Assembly (NCBI GenBank): GCA_963931925.1
Contig: OZ007570.1
Location: forward strand, 72,691,921 to 72,755,920
Source of the DNA: Onchidella celtica
Lineage: Eukaryota > Mollusca > Gastropoda > Systellommatophora > Onchidiidae
Direction of reading: 5' to 3'
DNA length: 64,000 bases
How positions within the stretch are numbered: position 1 is the first letter of the stretch; every line of letters begins with the position of its first letter. The notes beneath the pieces are model-generated. The model was given only the letters and a program-made list of their open reading frames with translations, was not told where the DNA came from and did not search any database. Shown one piece after another: positions 23,953-36,259 of this stretch. Both the position numbers and the translations under genes were made by a program.

Positions 23953-25331
23953 AGGAAAATGACTTCAGTTCCTTTTACCAGGAAAGAACAACAGAAGGTT
24001 GAGTAGAAACTATAGTTGTTGGCATAGAAGAAGAAGTGGTATGCTGTCCTGGGCACAGATGGTTTGGGGGGGGGGGGGGGCGCAGAGGGGAAGCATTGTT
24101 ATGGGAATGGAAAATGATTTGGTCAAAGAGCAAAGAATGCTGGGACTGGTTCTAAATCATTTACTTTGCTCCCCTGTCGGTCATTATCTTGTTTCCTGTA
24201 ATTTCAGTTGAAATTAAACTGTATATTTATGCCGTATTAATTTGTCTTTTGGGACAGGAAATTCACAAATTGTAGAAATTTTCACAGACAGATGATGAGT
24301 GGCTACTTAATAAACATTGAAAGAAGCTGTTTCCTCCAAATGCTAGGATATTGTGATAATCCGGCTGTCAGTGAGTGTATGATGGGACAATAACATTACA
24401 GAAAGCACGGTGTCGAAGTTGTGAGAGAGGTTAATAGAAATTTGTCAGTTATCCAACACATTCCACCGTGGCCGAGCCAGTAGAAAATGGATACATAAGC
24501 GTGTTGGTGATGTGACTGACTCGATCTAGCAGCAGCATGGTGGGTAGATGGTTTGGGGAAAGATTGGAGGGGTGTGGGTCATGTTTCGGAAAGCTTTTTG
24601 TTGGATGCGAGAAATGGAATAATTGTACAAAACAGTACAAAAGTTAAAGAGATGTGACCCATGGTTCAATGTGGCGTTGTGGGACAGGCGTGACTTCTCA
24701 ACCAAGACACCAGGAGTTGTTCATATGTAACATACTTGGTTTGTGAAGGATTTGACTGAAATTTTATGCCAGGTGACCAAAAAAAAATAAAAAAAATGGC
24801 GGAACATTATTGTAAAGTGACCAGCTTTACTTGGAGGCATCATTTTCATGTGCAGGAGGAAATATTTCAATTCTGACGCCCCCGAGGATAAATGATACGC
24901 TTTTACGTGATGTGAAACTTTCGGCTTTAGTACATGTCGTATTTGTAAGAAAATTGTGTGTGTGTGTGTCGGGGGGGGGGGGGGGGTGTAAACTGACTGA
25001 GTGAATATTTATCCTGGATAAAGATGGTACCAACCTGAGGCAGTTGGTGAATTTTCCTTGAATGTTATAAAAAAATAACAGACTCCCCCCATGTTTGGAA
25101 AGAAAGCAATATTATCCATTTTAGTGGGCAATGATTGACATGTCAAAATTGTTGTTGAGAAACTTTTCTCCTAAAAAATGTATTCAAATTTTTAATGACA
25201 ATACTCAGAAAACAGATCATATCCAGTGCTCCCGATCCTTTTTTTCATTCCTCTTTCATCCCACAGATACTGTACCTAAGAATGATGGTATATGTGTATA
25301 CTAATCTATCATCTGATGTCTCCACATACAG
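23953..25331. other. Probable intron preceding the large exon
   Basis: Contains G runs near 24065 and 24971 and a short GT repeat at 24957. A possible 21-nt microexon follows the acceptor TTTCATCCCACAG at 25266 and ends at GATG|GTATAT (DTVPKND), but it is unproven. Confidence 0.4.
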
Positions 25332-27339
25332 GATGAAGACAGTTCTGAAACTCCCCAGGCTGAGTCGCTGCCAGAGACAGCCATGGCCCTGTCCCTGACA
25401 GGATCTCAGCCTCATTTCTCTGAGGACTATGCAAGCTCAGGCGTGACTGATCAGTTGCCTGAGGAATCTGTGGACACATCCAACAGCAGTTCAGTGACAC
25501 AGATGAAGAGAACTCCTCCCAGGTCCAGTATTTCAGACATAGATGAAGCTGACCAGCTTTGGGAGACCGACACAGATTACAGACTCACCAAGGGAACTCT
25601 GGAGCTGGAAGGTCAACAAACTTCGGTGGAGGTGACACCATCTCTTACTTGTTCTTCCCACACTACTAGTGACGATTCCATCCAAGTCATGTCAGACACA
25701 GAAATAGGCCCACAGGACGTGGACTACAGAATAAAACCATTAAATAATCCATCCAGATTGTCCACAACCCCACAGCTGACTACACCAGAAAGTCCCCTGG
25801 TCATGGGAGGGAGGTGTCGGTCCGAGGAAAGACCCAGCTCATCCACTTTTCATACTTGTGAGGAAAATTATTTTTCACACAGATTGACAGACTGTACACG
25901 AGCAAAATCAGTTGAATCTTATTCAGCTGGTTCAAATAACACTACTAACAGTAGATTTGGTGATAAAACATTAAATTTTACATCAACTGGAGGCAGCGGA
26001 CACATGTTGAACAGTTTTATAGTCAAAGAATCAACAGATACAGCCCATATGGAAAACGATTATGGGATAGATAAGGCCAATGAACATTCTACCTCAGCAT
26101 GTAGCCAAGGAAGTCAAGACTCTGGTATAAAAACTGCCAATGAGTCATATGAATCCTTGACAAATGTAAGTGGTGATGATAAAGAATGTGGAAGACCACC
26201 CATCCAAAGGTATCTGTCCTCAGACAATCCTGTGAATGGTTCAGAAGATAGCTATCAATCAACAGGAACTAAATCCTGCCCTCATGTGGCCAAGATGTAC
26301 ATGTCCTCTGATACTGTCCCATCCCCTGCATCCACAGCTCTCAACTCGCAATCAAAACAGTCCAGTAGTCATATACAAACATCAGAAATCATGGCCTGCT
26401 ACAAATCCAGGCCATTGTCAGAGCAATGCAATATTGTCAGTGGTTCTCAGTGTTTAAGGAAGTTGGTGGAGGAATCTAATTATTCCACCACAAATACCTT
26501 ACCTAAAAGTAGTATTCCATATGAAGACAATGCTCCTATAAAATCTAAATATACCCAGAGCATGGAGGACTATAAAGCTACAGGGGAGGGTGGGTATGAG
26601 CACCCAGCAGCTGATAGTGAGGGTGGGTATGAGCACCCAGCAGCTGATAGTGAGCACGGTAATGAGTCATACTATCAACAGTCGCAAGAAGAAGATGGAA
26701 CCGAGTTCAGTTATGAATCCACAGGTAGTGCCAAACATGTCTCTTCCTACAAGCAACACGCTGGTGATGATGTAGAGGATATGGATGCTGAAACTTTAGA
26801 AGAAGAAGATGGGGCTCGCGTCACTGTCAGCCCTAGTATCTACCAGAGTTATGAAGAGGATATGATGGCTGCCCACTATCACACTGCTGCTCTAGCCAGC
26901 ATGGTGGGGAGCACACCTGTGGTAGAACAGTACAATAGTGTTGACCAGTCTGCTGGCTGGGTCTCTGAGAATGGGGGTGGGCAGAAGATCTTGCCAGCCA
27001 ATAGCCCACAGGTTCCGAATGGTGGCAGCTTCAGTAGTTCATCTACCTACACCTCCACACAGAATACTCTAACAGTGGCAGCCACCCAGTCCTCCAGAGA
27101 GCAAGCTAAAACCAGCACCTCATCTACCACATCATCATCATTGTCATCCAGTCAACCACAATGCTCAGCTGCCAGTGAGGAGGGGGACCATGAAGGAGCT
27201 CTCTGTACTGGTGACCAAAACTTTAAATCAGCAGCAGCCAGGCAGTCAGCTCTAGTTCCCTTTATGAAATCTGGCCAGTCTCGGACTTTTATTTCAGGTG
27301 TCAATCCTTCTGTGTATGCTGGTCCAGCCATGGTTCAGG
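25332..27339 (+). CDS. Large exon of an unrecognised Ser/Thr-rich disordered protein
   Basis: The frame is open from the acceptor CCACATACAG at 25331 (phase 0, first residues DEDSSETPQAESLPE) to the donor GTAAGTATAA at 27340 (phase 1): 669 codons. A methionine at 25383 lies inside this frame, so it is probably not the start. Composition is very rich in Ser, Thr, Gln, Asn and Glu, with no hydrophobic segment or globular domain, implying intrinsic disorder. Visible features are two exact tandem copies of GGYEHPAADSE, an acidic patch (DDVEDMDAETLEEEDG), many YES/YQS-type tyrosines, and a poly-Ser segment (STSSTTSSSLSSSQ). Splicing to 27948 keeps the frame. If the intron is kept, translation adds a short tail and stops at 27401. 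Function unknown. Confidence 0.8.
26586..26651 (+). repeat. In-frame 33-bp tandem duplication inside the large exon
   Basis: Two identical 33-bp units encode EGGYEHPAADS twice. Identity at every base points to a recent slippage or unequal-exchange event that kept the reading frame. Confidence 0.9.
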
Positions 27340-27401
27340 GTAAGTATAAAACCTACAGTGGTCAAGACATGTATACAGCCACGTTTATGACCAGCCTATG
27401 A
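27340..27401 (+). CDS. Possible intron-retention C-terminus of the disordered protein
   Basis: Reading through the consensus donor at 27340 adds GKYKTYSGQDMYTATFMTSL and ends at TGA 27399-27401. The donor is strong and the next exon fits in frame, so splicing is probably the main form. The extension would be an alternative short isoform lacking the Gln/Met tail. Confidence 0.3.
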
Positions 27402-27947
27402 TATTGGTGGTTCCAGTTGAAATTCTATTCCTGTGAAAAGGCAAAAGTTATGGGCAGATTTGCAGGGACTTTCCTGGGGTATCTTCTTTTCATTGTTTGA
27501 TAGTGGGATAGGAATAGTCCATATCATTATCTGACTGAGAGATGATGTAGCACCTAGAAATGCCAAATTTCCTTCAGCAGTTTATGAGAATATCATGATT
27601 GACTTGGCTGATGCAGTGTCAGATTCACTTTGTTCTACTCTGCTTCACTCAGTTGTTCTTAGTGGACTTTGAAAACCCTGTGATGCTAGATATGAACAGG
27701 AAATTATTCATGTTGTTGTCTGTGTACCGGTATGATCTAGATTAGAACCTTTTGACTGCTTTTTATCAGATGATCATTCTTATAATACACAGTCAGTTAT
27801 CACCCTGTAGGTGCAACTACACCCAAGGTATCTGCATTAAGTTTAGTCTTTTTTGCTGTAATCAGATTTGAAAGGTGCAGAATTTTTATTGTCATGTGTA
27901 CATCAGCGTACATATACTAGAATCAGAGTTGTTTTATATTGTAACAG

Positions 27948-28338
27948 GGATGAGCGGCCCTTCAGTCATGACAAGTTCTTCTGTACACATAGCTCAGCAT
28001 CCCGGGGGTGCCACCATCATGCGACAACAGAGCATGAGCGCTGGACTGAATGGTGGGGTGGCCCAAGCTACTGTCATGCAACAACAAGCTGTTCGCAATG
28101 GTGTACAAGCCACCGCCATGGTCCAGCAGCGCATGCTGACCAGCGGGGGCCAAACTATGCTGGTGCAGCAGCGTACCATGACGACAGGTTTAGGAGCAGT
28201 GGCCCAGCAAACTGTTGTCCAACAGCGCATGGCAGCACCAGGGAACATTGCCCAAGCTGCAGTATTGCAAGCTAATGCCATGAGACAACGGACCATGGTC
28301 TCACAACAGGCAGGCATGATACCACACAGAGCAGTCAG
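27948..28338 (+). CDS. Gln/Met-rich repeat exon of the same protein
   Basis: Acceptor TTTATATTGTAACAG, phase 1 in; donor AG|GTAAGA, phase 2 out. The 130 residues begin MSGPSVMTSSSVHIAQHPGG and then repeat a loose unit of about 15 residues with cores MQQQAV, VQQRML, VQQRTM, VQQRMA and MRQRTM separated by Gly/Ala-rich spacers. Such Gln/Met-rich repeats are usually flexible and may assemble or act in transcriptional or RNA-granule proteins. That is general knowledge of composition, not an assignment. Confidence 0.8.
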
Positions 28339-28648
28339 GTAAGAAAACTGCCTGAAACTAAACACTGGTTAAACCTTCCCTGTTTACAACAGAACAATTT
28401 GGCAGAAATGTAACAAAATTTGAGATTGATGCAAATAGACTTACAGTGTGTTGTTTAGTTTCTGTAACCTGGAAATCAGAGATAGATTTTGGAAATAGGT
28501 TTTATTGTTTCATTTCAAAGGTACCTAGCTTCTAGCATTTGCTTAAGTGAATGTATGGTCAGCTGTGGTACAGCTTTATCTTTTTATTTGCCACCAAAGT
28601 ATATGTGAGGATGAAGTAAGTTTGCTCAAGTAGAAGTTACAGAAGCAC

Positions 28649-28793
28649 ATATTGGAATCCTTAGGAAATTTCCTAATTTCCAGCCCCTCCCCACACACAC
28701 ACATGACAGACACAACTCTTGGCCTATAATAAGAAATAAAGGTATAGTTTGAGGTTGGGTCAGGAATTTTAGTAGTTTCCATCAACCCCCCCA
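28649..28793. mobile_element. Degenerate third copy of the CAGGGATGGGAA MITE family
   Basis: TTGGAATCCTTAGGAAATTT at the left and AGTAGTTTCCATC at the right match the ends of the 14180 and 23768 elements. The middle is replaced by CA-rich sequence. It sits in the intron 28339-28882. Confidence 0.4.
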
Positions 28794-28882
28794 AGTTAGC
28801 CTGATAGTGCATTTTCATGTGACTTGTTCATCTGCATTTGTTATGGTTTGCCAGTATATAAAACTGTTTGTATATGGGACAG

Positions 28883-29116
28883 GCTGGTCCAGACACGTGT
28901 TGTAGGTAACCCTCTAATGAGAGCCCAGGCATTAAGAGGACCAGCCGTGATCCAGAGGGTGAACAGTGGCTCTGCCTCCACAATGCTGGGCACCAACCTC
29001 GTCCGTGGGGGGGTCAACCAGGGATCTGTCATGCAACAGTTGGTCAGGCAGAGGTACTTAGGGGGCCCAGTTATGCCAGGCAGAGGTATACAGATGATGG
29101 CTGGCCGACCTATCAG
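28883..29116 (+). CDS. Third 3'-proximal exon of the disordered protein
   Basis: Acceptor TATATGGGACAG with phase 2 in, donor AG|GTGAGA with phase 2 out; 234 bp is a multiple of three, so the exon can be skipped in frame. It encodes LVQTRVVGNPLMRAQALRGP, then VMQQLVRQRYLGGPV and GRGIQMMAGRPIR. This continues the Gln/Met/Arg repeat style of the previous exon and ends in an Arg/Gly-rich stretch. Confidence 0.78.
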
Positions 29117-29606
29117 GTGAGAGATCATGTTGGCAAGAGGCAAAAATGATTTGGTAGTAGCACAATTGGCATAATATATATGTGAAGTTGAGATGTTCCA
29201 TATATCTATCTTTCCAAATCAACCTGCTTACAATATTAGCTGCATCATGCAAATAATCAAAAGTTTGAGGTGCCCAGTGATAAGAGATAAATGTGGAACC
29301 TTTTTTTTCCAAAAGTGTGTACTTCGGTGTGAACATGCGTGAAATATCCGCAAAAAGCCCTAAAATAAAATAATCCACCAATGAAAGGCAGGGAATAGTT
29401 GGTAGATCTATATCTGTCAGAACAGCATGAACATGGAAGAAGTTAAAAAAAAATAAATAATAATAATCCGCACACAGTTTTGTGAGGGACAATGCTACTA
29501 GTTTTACAAGAGTAAAATTTAAGGGGTCAGTCATATTCTTTAAAATTCGGTCTCTTTGTGCCTCCCTATGTCAGGACTAACTTAACATTTTTTCTTTGTC
29601 TTGCAG

Positions 29607-29658
29607 AGTGAAAATGACTTATCCAAGAGAGACACTACCAATGGAATCAAACACGTGA
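29607..29658 (+). CDS. Terminal coding exon of the disordered protein
   Basis: After the strong acceptor TTTCTTTGTCTTGCAG the frame reads R-VKMTYPRETLPMESNT and stops at TGA 29656-29658, giving 894 residues for the four exons in view. Using the AG two bases further (29607-29608) would shift the frame and encode SENDLSKRDTTNGIKHVKKS plus seven residues, stopping at 29687. The first acceptor fits the consensus better; the second product looks at least as protein-like. Both are possible. Confidence 0.6.
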
Positions 29659-32600
29659 AGAAGTCATTCTTTGAAGAGACTCCTTGACTGTGTGGAATGT
29701 GTGGAACCTGCTGCCGTGTCAAGTTCTGTCCAATCTGTATGTTATTGATGCCTCTATACATCAGTGAGATGAGATGAACATGCTACAAACACAGACAGTC
29801 CAGACTCCGGGCTGGCTGTGGACAATAAAATCTGGGGTTACATTCCTCTACCTAGGTATTGGAGTAATATCTTTGGTGCTGAGAGAGACTGGCCAATTTT
29901 GCCCAGCAGTTTTAAGACCTGTTGAATATTTTTTATTTACTTTAACTTATCGTTTTGTATTGAATTATTTTAGTTGAGCTTTTTAGGCTGATATTAAGAC
30001 TTTTACACATTAACTTATATTGCTTTTGAGACTCGGTCCACAGTGTTGAACAATCATTTGTTGAGCCACAGAAATACGTTTTCCTTTTGGAACTTTTTTG
30101 TGGGTCCAATAATTTGTTCCTAGTCATACCTAAGAAGATGTAAGCAATTCACACTTTTTCATTGGCTGTGAGAAGCATGAATTTGGTTTTCTCCTCTTGA
30201 AGAGGGAAAGAATTTAACAGTTGAATTGAGTTTTATGATATTTTGAATTTCAGATTTTTAATCTAAGTTTTACAAGGCCAGGAGCTGAATGTGTTGCTTT
30301 TCAAGCTATTGTATAATTGTGAGTGTCCATGAGGGATGGAGAGAGGAGTCATTTCATGTTTCTCATAAAATATATGATATTGAGTTATGTAGACCAAGAA
30401 CAAGTTGTCTTACTGACAATGAAGGTCCGATGATTTCCCAAATGTCAATACATTAAATTGTTTGTAAATACTTTCAAACTGATTTGCTTTTTATTATGAA
30501 TAGTAAATGATGTTACAAAACACTGCAGATGTTTTCACTAGCTTAGGTGGCATATCTTTTAACATCTGTCAAAAAGGAGCCATGTCATTTTTACTTATTT
30601 TTATCAGCTTTGGGAGAGAAACAAATATTCAAGGATGTTTCAAGCTGGGATAATCTATACAAATTAGCTATTCTTGTTTTACGGTTTCTCACAGAAAAGG
30701 CACAAAGAATTTTTATTTTCTTCTGGGAAACCTAATTTTCTTAACTGTGTAAAGATAGGCATATTACTGAACATATTTTCAATTTGTTAACTTAAAATCC
30801 TAGACTTCCTGAAACCCTTTTAGCACAATGTAAACAACTGTGGTATTTGATATCCACCATTTTGCTTTGATCATCTGATGTCAATGGTGGTACCATAAAA
30901 GAACGAGGAAGTAGTTTATAATTGAACAGACTGTTAGGTCAGGGAACACGACCCAAAGTGTGCAGAAGAAGCTGTTCTATGATATGAAATATCTAAAATG
31001 AATTTGACCCAGTTCCAACAAGTTCTGCCTTTCCTCAAGGACACTCACATTTTTGTCATTTTGAAGGGCTGGACTCTTTTTGCTTTGTCATTGATTGTTG
31101 TTTTATGTGGTTTTGAATCTTCATCTAGACCCATCAGTGTCTGTGTTTGATGGGCTGTCTGGTGGGATTGCTTTGTGCTCATATTTCTTGTTGTTGTTTG
31201 AAGGGGGGATTTGATCATGAATTGATCAACAGCACATAGTTTCTCACCTTGGAGAAGTTGCTACCTAGAAGTTTTTTTGTTGTTTTTTTTTAAAATTTTT
31301 CCTCTGCAGCAACAAAACAATTATCAACTGCGCTCTCAGAAATCCAAATTTTATTTCAGCTGCAGATCTCTCGTGTGTCCAAGTAGCTTTAGACTGCTGT
31401 GTGATGTTTTGCTAGCTGACTGCAAAGTCCCCATCAACTCCACCGTCACTCTGTTGTTTAGGCCAGAGTGACAAATCATTCAGCAGATTGCAAGTAAATA
31501 AGACCCTAGAGTGTGCCTCCTGTAGATTTTAAAATCCATTCCCAGGAAATTTGCAAAGATTTGGCATTTTTATCTAGTTTGTAAAGAAATCCAATCGAAA
31601 CATTCAGAAGTATACCTAACTTTCCATTTTGTTCTTTGTTTTTTTCTTTTAAAGCCCAGGTCAGTCACTTTGTTGGCAGCGGTTGGACACTTTACTTTCC
31701 TTTTGGGAAAAAAACGGGAAACTATCGGAATGTATTTTGTCAAGGCTTGAGTAATTTAGATGAGTTGGCATGTTGGGATTGGTTGGTGAGAATCATGGAA
31801 AGAAGAGAACAACAGTTGAGTTGGTCATTGGGATGCTTCACTATGGTAGTACTGTGCATCAGTCTGCAGCCTCAGGAATATCATATTACTGGGGCCATCA
31901 TGAGTTCAGAACATCATTATCATTTGCATTTTTATCTTCCCGTTCTTTGGAAAAATGTTCATTGTTTTTGAAAAATGAATTGACTATCTGTGATTTGTTT
32001 TCTAGTTTTTTATAAAATTTATTTTGAGTCACAATACAAGACTAGTTTGCTTGCACTATTTACGAACCTAATCCAAGCAGATGTGTCCTTACATAATTTA
32101 TTTAATTGAAAATGAACCAACCAAATTGCCTGTCCTGGCCAGGGTACACTTTCACATGACAGAGATGAGTTCACCTCTATTCAAACATAATTATGCCAAA
32201 CCCAAACATAATTCAAATGAAATTGGCTGCCAATTCTGTTTCTATCTTGTTTTGCAGCGATGCTGGTCAAAGCGAAGCTGTACTTTTCTCAAATTATCTA
32301 AACATTTTGTTATCTGTGATAAAACTGTCAAACCAGTCTCTGCAAAACCAGCACATTTAGATATAACTTTAATGTTCCTGTGCATTCTTGTTTGATTTCA
32401 ATAAGAGGAATCATTTACCTTGAGGTTGTTTGGAATTGGGACACAGGCAAGGAAATCTCTTAAAGTCCCATTGTATGTCACTGGTCAGCTGCACCAAAGA
32501 GATGGTGGGACTAACAGGTTGATTCTGGATGATGAGCGACACCCCGGTGTTAGTTGGTCCAGAGGTAGCATGTCCTATTGCCTGACCCAGCTTTTCCGTT

Positions 32601-33272
32601 TGGCCTAAGCCTACCTGGTAGTTCAGTTGTCCCGAGCTGTGCTTCTAATTTACTGAATGCTTTTGTTTGCTTCTCCACTACTTTACTTCATGTATCTAAT
32701 CTTTGAGAACCATCAGATGAGCAATGAAGTTGAACTTCGACACTGCCAAAATGTTAAATTTTATTGCCCAAATGCACAATGGTGACTGTCATGTGAGAGT
32801 GTACTAGGTGGACTACACTTGAACCAAGTACATGGAGGTCAAGCACAGCTCTGTGACAACAGTTTCTTGCAATTGTCACTAGTTCCAAATTCAGGATTCA
32901 CAGCAGGAATATTGTAGTGGTTGTGATAGGAAGGTTTGGTGATCTGTATGGCAAAATGGGATTTGAACAGAGTTGACCTATTACATAGAAGAAAAATATA
33001 TTATTACCAATGTTTCATTTATTTATGGTGCTTTTCACCTGTTTTATTCAACAATTTCAGGAGATATTTATATATTTACCCACAAATTGTGTGTTGTGTT
33101 AATCACAAGCATCACCAGTCTTTCACCATTTGGCTGTTGTTATTTGATTTGTGTACATCAGTGTTATATGTTGTGCCAGGCTCACTTGTTCACTGTCTGA
33201 AGATGTATGTGTAAGGCAGGTGTAGATATGTGTGTGGCTTGATTGGACTGTCTGTGGCAATATTGACTATAG
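29659..33272. other. Probable 3' UTR and downstream non-coding DNA
   Basis: AATAAA at 29824-29829 could end a short 3' UTR, but U-rich, stop-filled sequence continues for kilobases and a better-looking signal lies at 38879. No gene is recognisable. The 111-codon frame at 31636 lacks exon borders. Confidence 0.4.
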
Positions 33273-33276
33273 TATA

Positions 33277-35320
33277 TGGGTCAGTGCCAAAAAGCTCTAA
33301 TAGAAACATGGACAGAGGGACTGAAAAATGTACAACACACAAAGGGGAAAAGAGACACATTCTGTGACACTATAACCATCTTTGTTTTAGATTTTATAAG
33401 TTTTATGACTGTAAGTGTTCTTAATTTGGTGAAATGGGATGATTTTCACATGAAAGTGAAACGTGTCGGACATTACTGTGATGACAGAAAAGTAGCAATA
33501 AAGTCACTAATATGGCAAAGAATGCACATTTCACCTGTAATTGAGAGTTAAAATCATTACTGTTAGCCAAAAGTTTCAATGATGTATAAAAGAGTGCACT
33601 TAATGCATAAAAAATGCTGCTCTTTTGTAGTCACAGTAACGTCCGCCACAGGCAAAATTAAAGTTTTTACAGTGTTGTTAATGAGGACAGATTTTATCAT
33701 GTGCTACTGCTCCCATCGAGACTTGATTTAAATTTACTAATTTTAGCGGTTAATTTTGATTTATAAATGCTACTATAAAAATTAGATAACTTTATTTGTT
33801 TATTTTGTGTTGGACGTTACAGGATGACAAACATTGAAAAGTAATGTAATTCCCCATTTTTAAGCAAGTATTTAATGGTTAAATACAGTTGACAATACAA
33901 TGGACATGATACTTCAGTTTGCATTGATAGCCGAGATAATTTGGATGGGACTACAAAAATTAGATGACTTTATTTCTTTATTCTGTGTTGGACGTTACAG
34001 GATGACAAACCATGAAAAGTAATGAAATTCCCCATTCTTAAGCAAATATTTACGTGTTAAATATACAGTGACCATACAATGGACATAATATTTTAGTTAG
34101 CAATGGCAGCCAAGGTAATTTGGATTTATTATTGGGACTACAAAAATTAGATGACTCTATTTCTTTATTTTGTGCTGGACGTTACAGGATGACAAACCAT
34201 GAAAAGTAATGTAAATCCCCATTTTTAAGCAAGTATGTAATTGTTAAATATACAGTGACAATACAATGGACATAGTACTTGAGTTACCATTGACAGCCAA
34301 GATAATTTGATTTTAAGTGCAGTAAAATCAAGGATAATGCCATCATGATTATAGAAACTCTAGTGATGGTGGCCAGTCACAGTGCCAGATTTCTCATTGT
34401 TCATCCTGTGTTCATTGCTGGGACTGGGAAAGTGCATTTTTAGGGAACATGTTGCAAATAAACTTATCAGAGCAAGAATTAGACAAAAAAGAGACCAAAA
34501 AAATGTTGGTCATTACAAACAGATAGAGGAACGTGTCGGACGTTACTATTAAATATAGTGTGACGACAAAAATTTCAATTTCTCTGGAGATTTGTTGTTG
34601 CATTTCTTCATATTGAAAACACTATCCTGTGCTCCCCATATGAGAAAGACTACATACAAACTACAAAAGACCTGTTTAGATGGACGGGGGAAATAAAATG
34701 ACTGTATCCTTGCAATGTGGCTGGACGTTACGGTGTGACTACAAAATACATGATTTCTCAAACTTTCTTTGTGAAGCCTTTGCAGCTGTAAACTGACCAG
34801 CCAAAGGCAACAATTCCCATTATTTGAATGATAACATGTTATTGGAACACATGGTTAACCTGCTATTACTTTGAGGTATTTCACAGTAAGCTCTCATTTT
34901 TTCATTAAAAGTGTGACACCATAAGTAACGTCCAGCCACTTTTTTTAAACTAGCAATTATTACTTTCTAAGCCCATGCAGAAACTTTTTTTGTTCAGTAT
35001 TGTCATCTTGATTTATCACTCTAAACAAAACATACCTGCCAGAATCCACAGATAAAGCAAAATACCCTTCTATTTTGGTTTTTCTGAGGTTCCATACAAT
35101 GTGTCCATTTTGAAAATGTAAAAAATCAGTCATTTTCCAAAATCAAATTCAAATTCGAAAAAAACGAGAGAAACAACTGTGATCATCTTGCTCATGCAGG
35201 TTGTTGGATCAATTTTGAATAACCATGCACAAAGAAAACACAAATCGGAGCAAAAATGACTGAAATAACACGATCACAGAAAGGCATATGTGAAAAAGAG
35301 AGCTTTTTGGCATTGACCCA
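33277..35320. mobile_element. 2-kb DNA transposon with inverted ends, non-autonomous
   Basis: The left end TGGGTCAGTGCCAAAAAGCT and the right end AGCTTTTTGGCATTGACCCA match at all but one position, and TATA lies directly outside both (33273-33276, 35321-35324). The interior holds three direct repeats of about 180 bp (33773-34317) and the word GGACGTTAC or its complement at least seven times. No transposase frame is visible. The superfamily is not assigned; a TA or TATA target site is consistent with several. Confidence 0.8.
33773..34317. repeat. Three direct repeats (about 178-187 bp) inside the 2-kb element
   Basis: Units start at 33773, 33951 and 34138. Each carries CTACAAAAATTAGATGACTT-like sequence, then GTTGGACGTTACAGGATGAC, then CAATACAATGGACAT. 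Units are roughly 85-90% alike by eye. Confidence 0.85.
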
Positions 35321-35397
35321 TATATGTTCCATGGCCAGTTACATGTAGATGCTTCTACTTCTGGAAATCTCCTTCTGTGTTCACTAATTGGTAGTTA

Positions 35398-35684
35398 AGG
35401 CCTGTTTACACTGGTAGGTTTTAGGAATAGAAAAAAGGAATGGGGGACAGTGTGGGAAGAATTCTCCTGGCTTTCCGTCTTTTGTTTTCCGATTTCCCCC
35501 TCCGAAAGGGCTGTTTGTTTACACTGGTCCGTTTTCTGAATGAGAAACGATGCTCATCGTTTGTTGTGGTCATGTTTCGAAGGGGGAAATCGGAAAACAA
35601 AAGACGGAAAGCCAGGAGAGTTCTTCCCACACAGTCCCCCATTCCTTTTTTCTATTCCTAAAACCTACCAGTGTAAACAGGCCT
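35398..35684. mobile_element. Foldback MITE, PIF/Harbinger type, TTA target duplication
   Basis: The element is almost wholly palindromic. Arms of about 115 bp begin AGGCCTGTTTACACTGGTAG, end with the exact complement, and enclose a loop of about 60 bp. TTA flanks both ends (35395-35397 and 35685-35687), the TWA duplication typical of PIF/Harbinger. Because of the symmetry both strands show nearly the same 73-codon frame, which is not a gene. A GTTTACACTGGTCCG word in the loop echoes the terminus. Confidence 0.85.
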
Positions 35685-36259
35685 TTATGTTCAGTTTAGA
35701 AAAGAAGAAAACGTGCACATTGATTGTGATGAGAGAGAGTATGTGTGTGTGTCAAGTGTGTGTGCACGTATGTGTTTACAGCTTTCTAGACTCTTTGTTT
35801 CTTCTTGTTTTTTTTTTCCAAAGGAGGGGGAGGGATCAATCAGTCAAAATAGAATAGAAAATTTGCATTGGCTAGGAAAATTTTCATCACAGAACGGGAA
35901 TTTCATACCTGGTTTTGATTTTCCTGCAAGACCAAAAAATGATGAAAATCCCACCCACCCACCTATTTATTTAATAACTAAATTTTTCAATCTCTTCCAG
36001 TGGATTTTTCAGGTTCATCCTGCCCATGAACTATGCATGCATGTCTTATCCTCACAGATAAAATCAGCTGAATATTTGCCATCATGTCTGGAATTCTTGT
36101 TCTCATGTCATAGAGATAAAAGAGAATTTAACAAAAGCAACATATTTTTTGTATCTGGTCAGTGGCTGAGCAGAGCCTGGCTTGTAGAGATGACTTTCAA
36201 ACTGTGAACAATGATCAAAATTTTATGAAGAAGGTTTAAACTTCAGTGGGCTTTCATAC

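Noticed and set aside
35421-35661. Two overlapping 73-codon frames on opposite strands as genes
   Set aside because: They are the same sequence read twice because the foldback element is palindromic.
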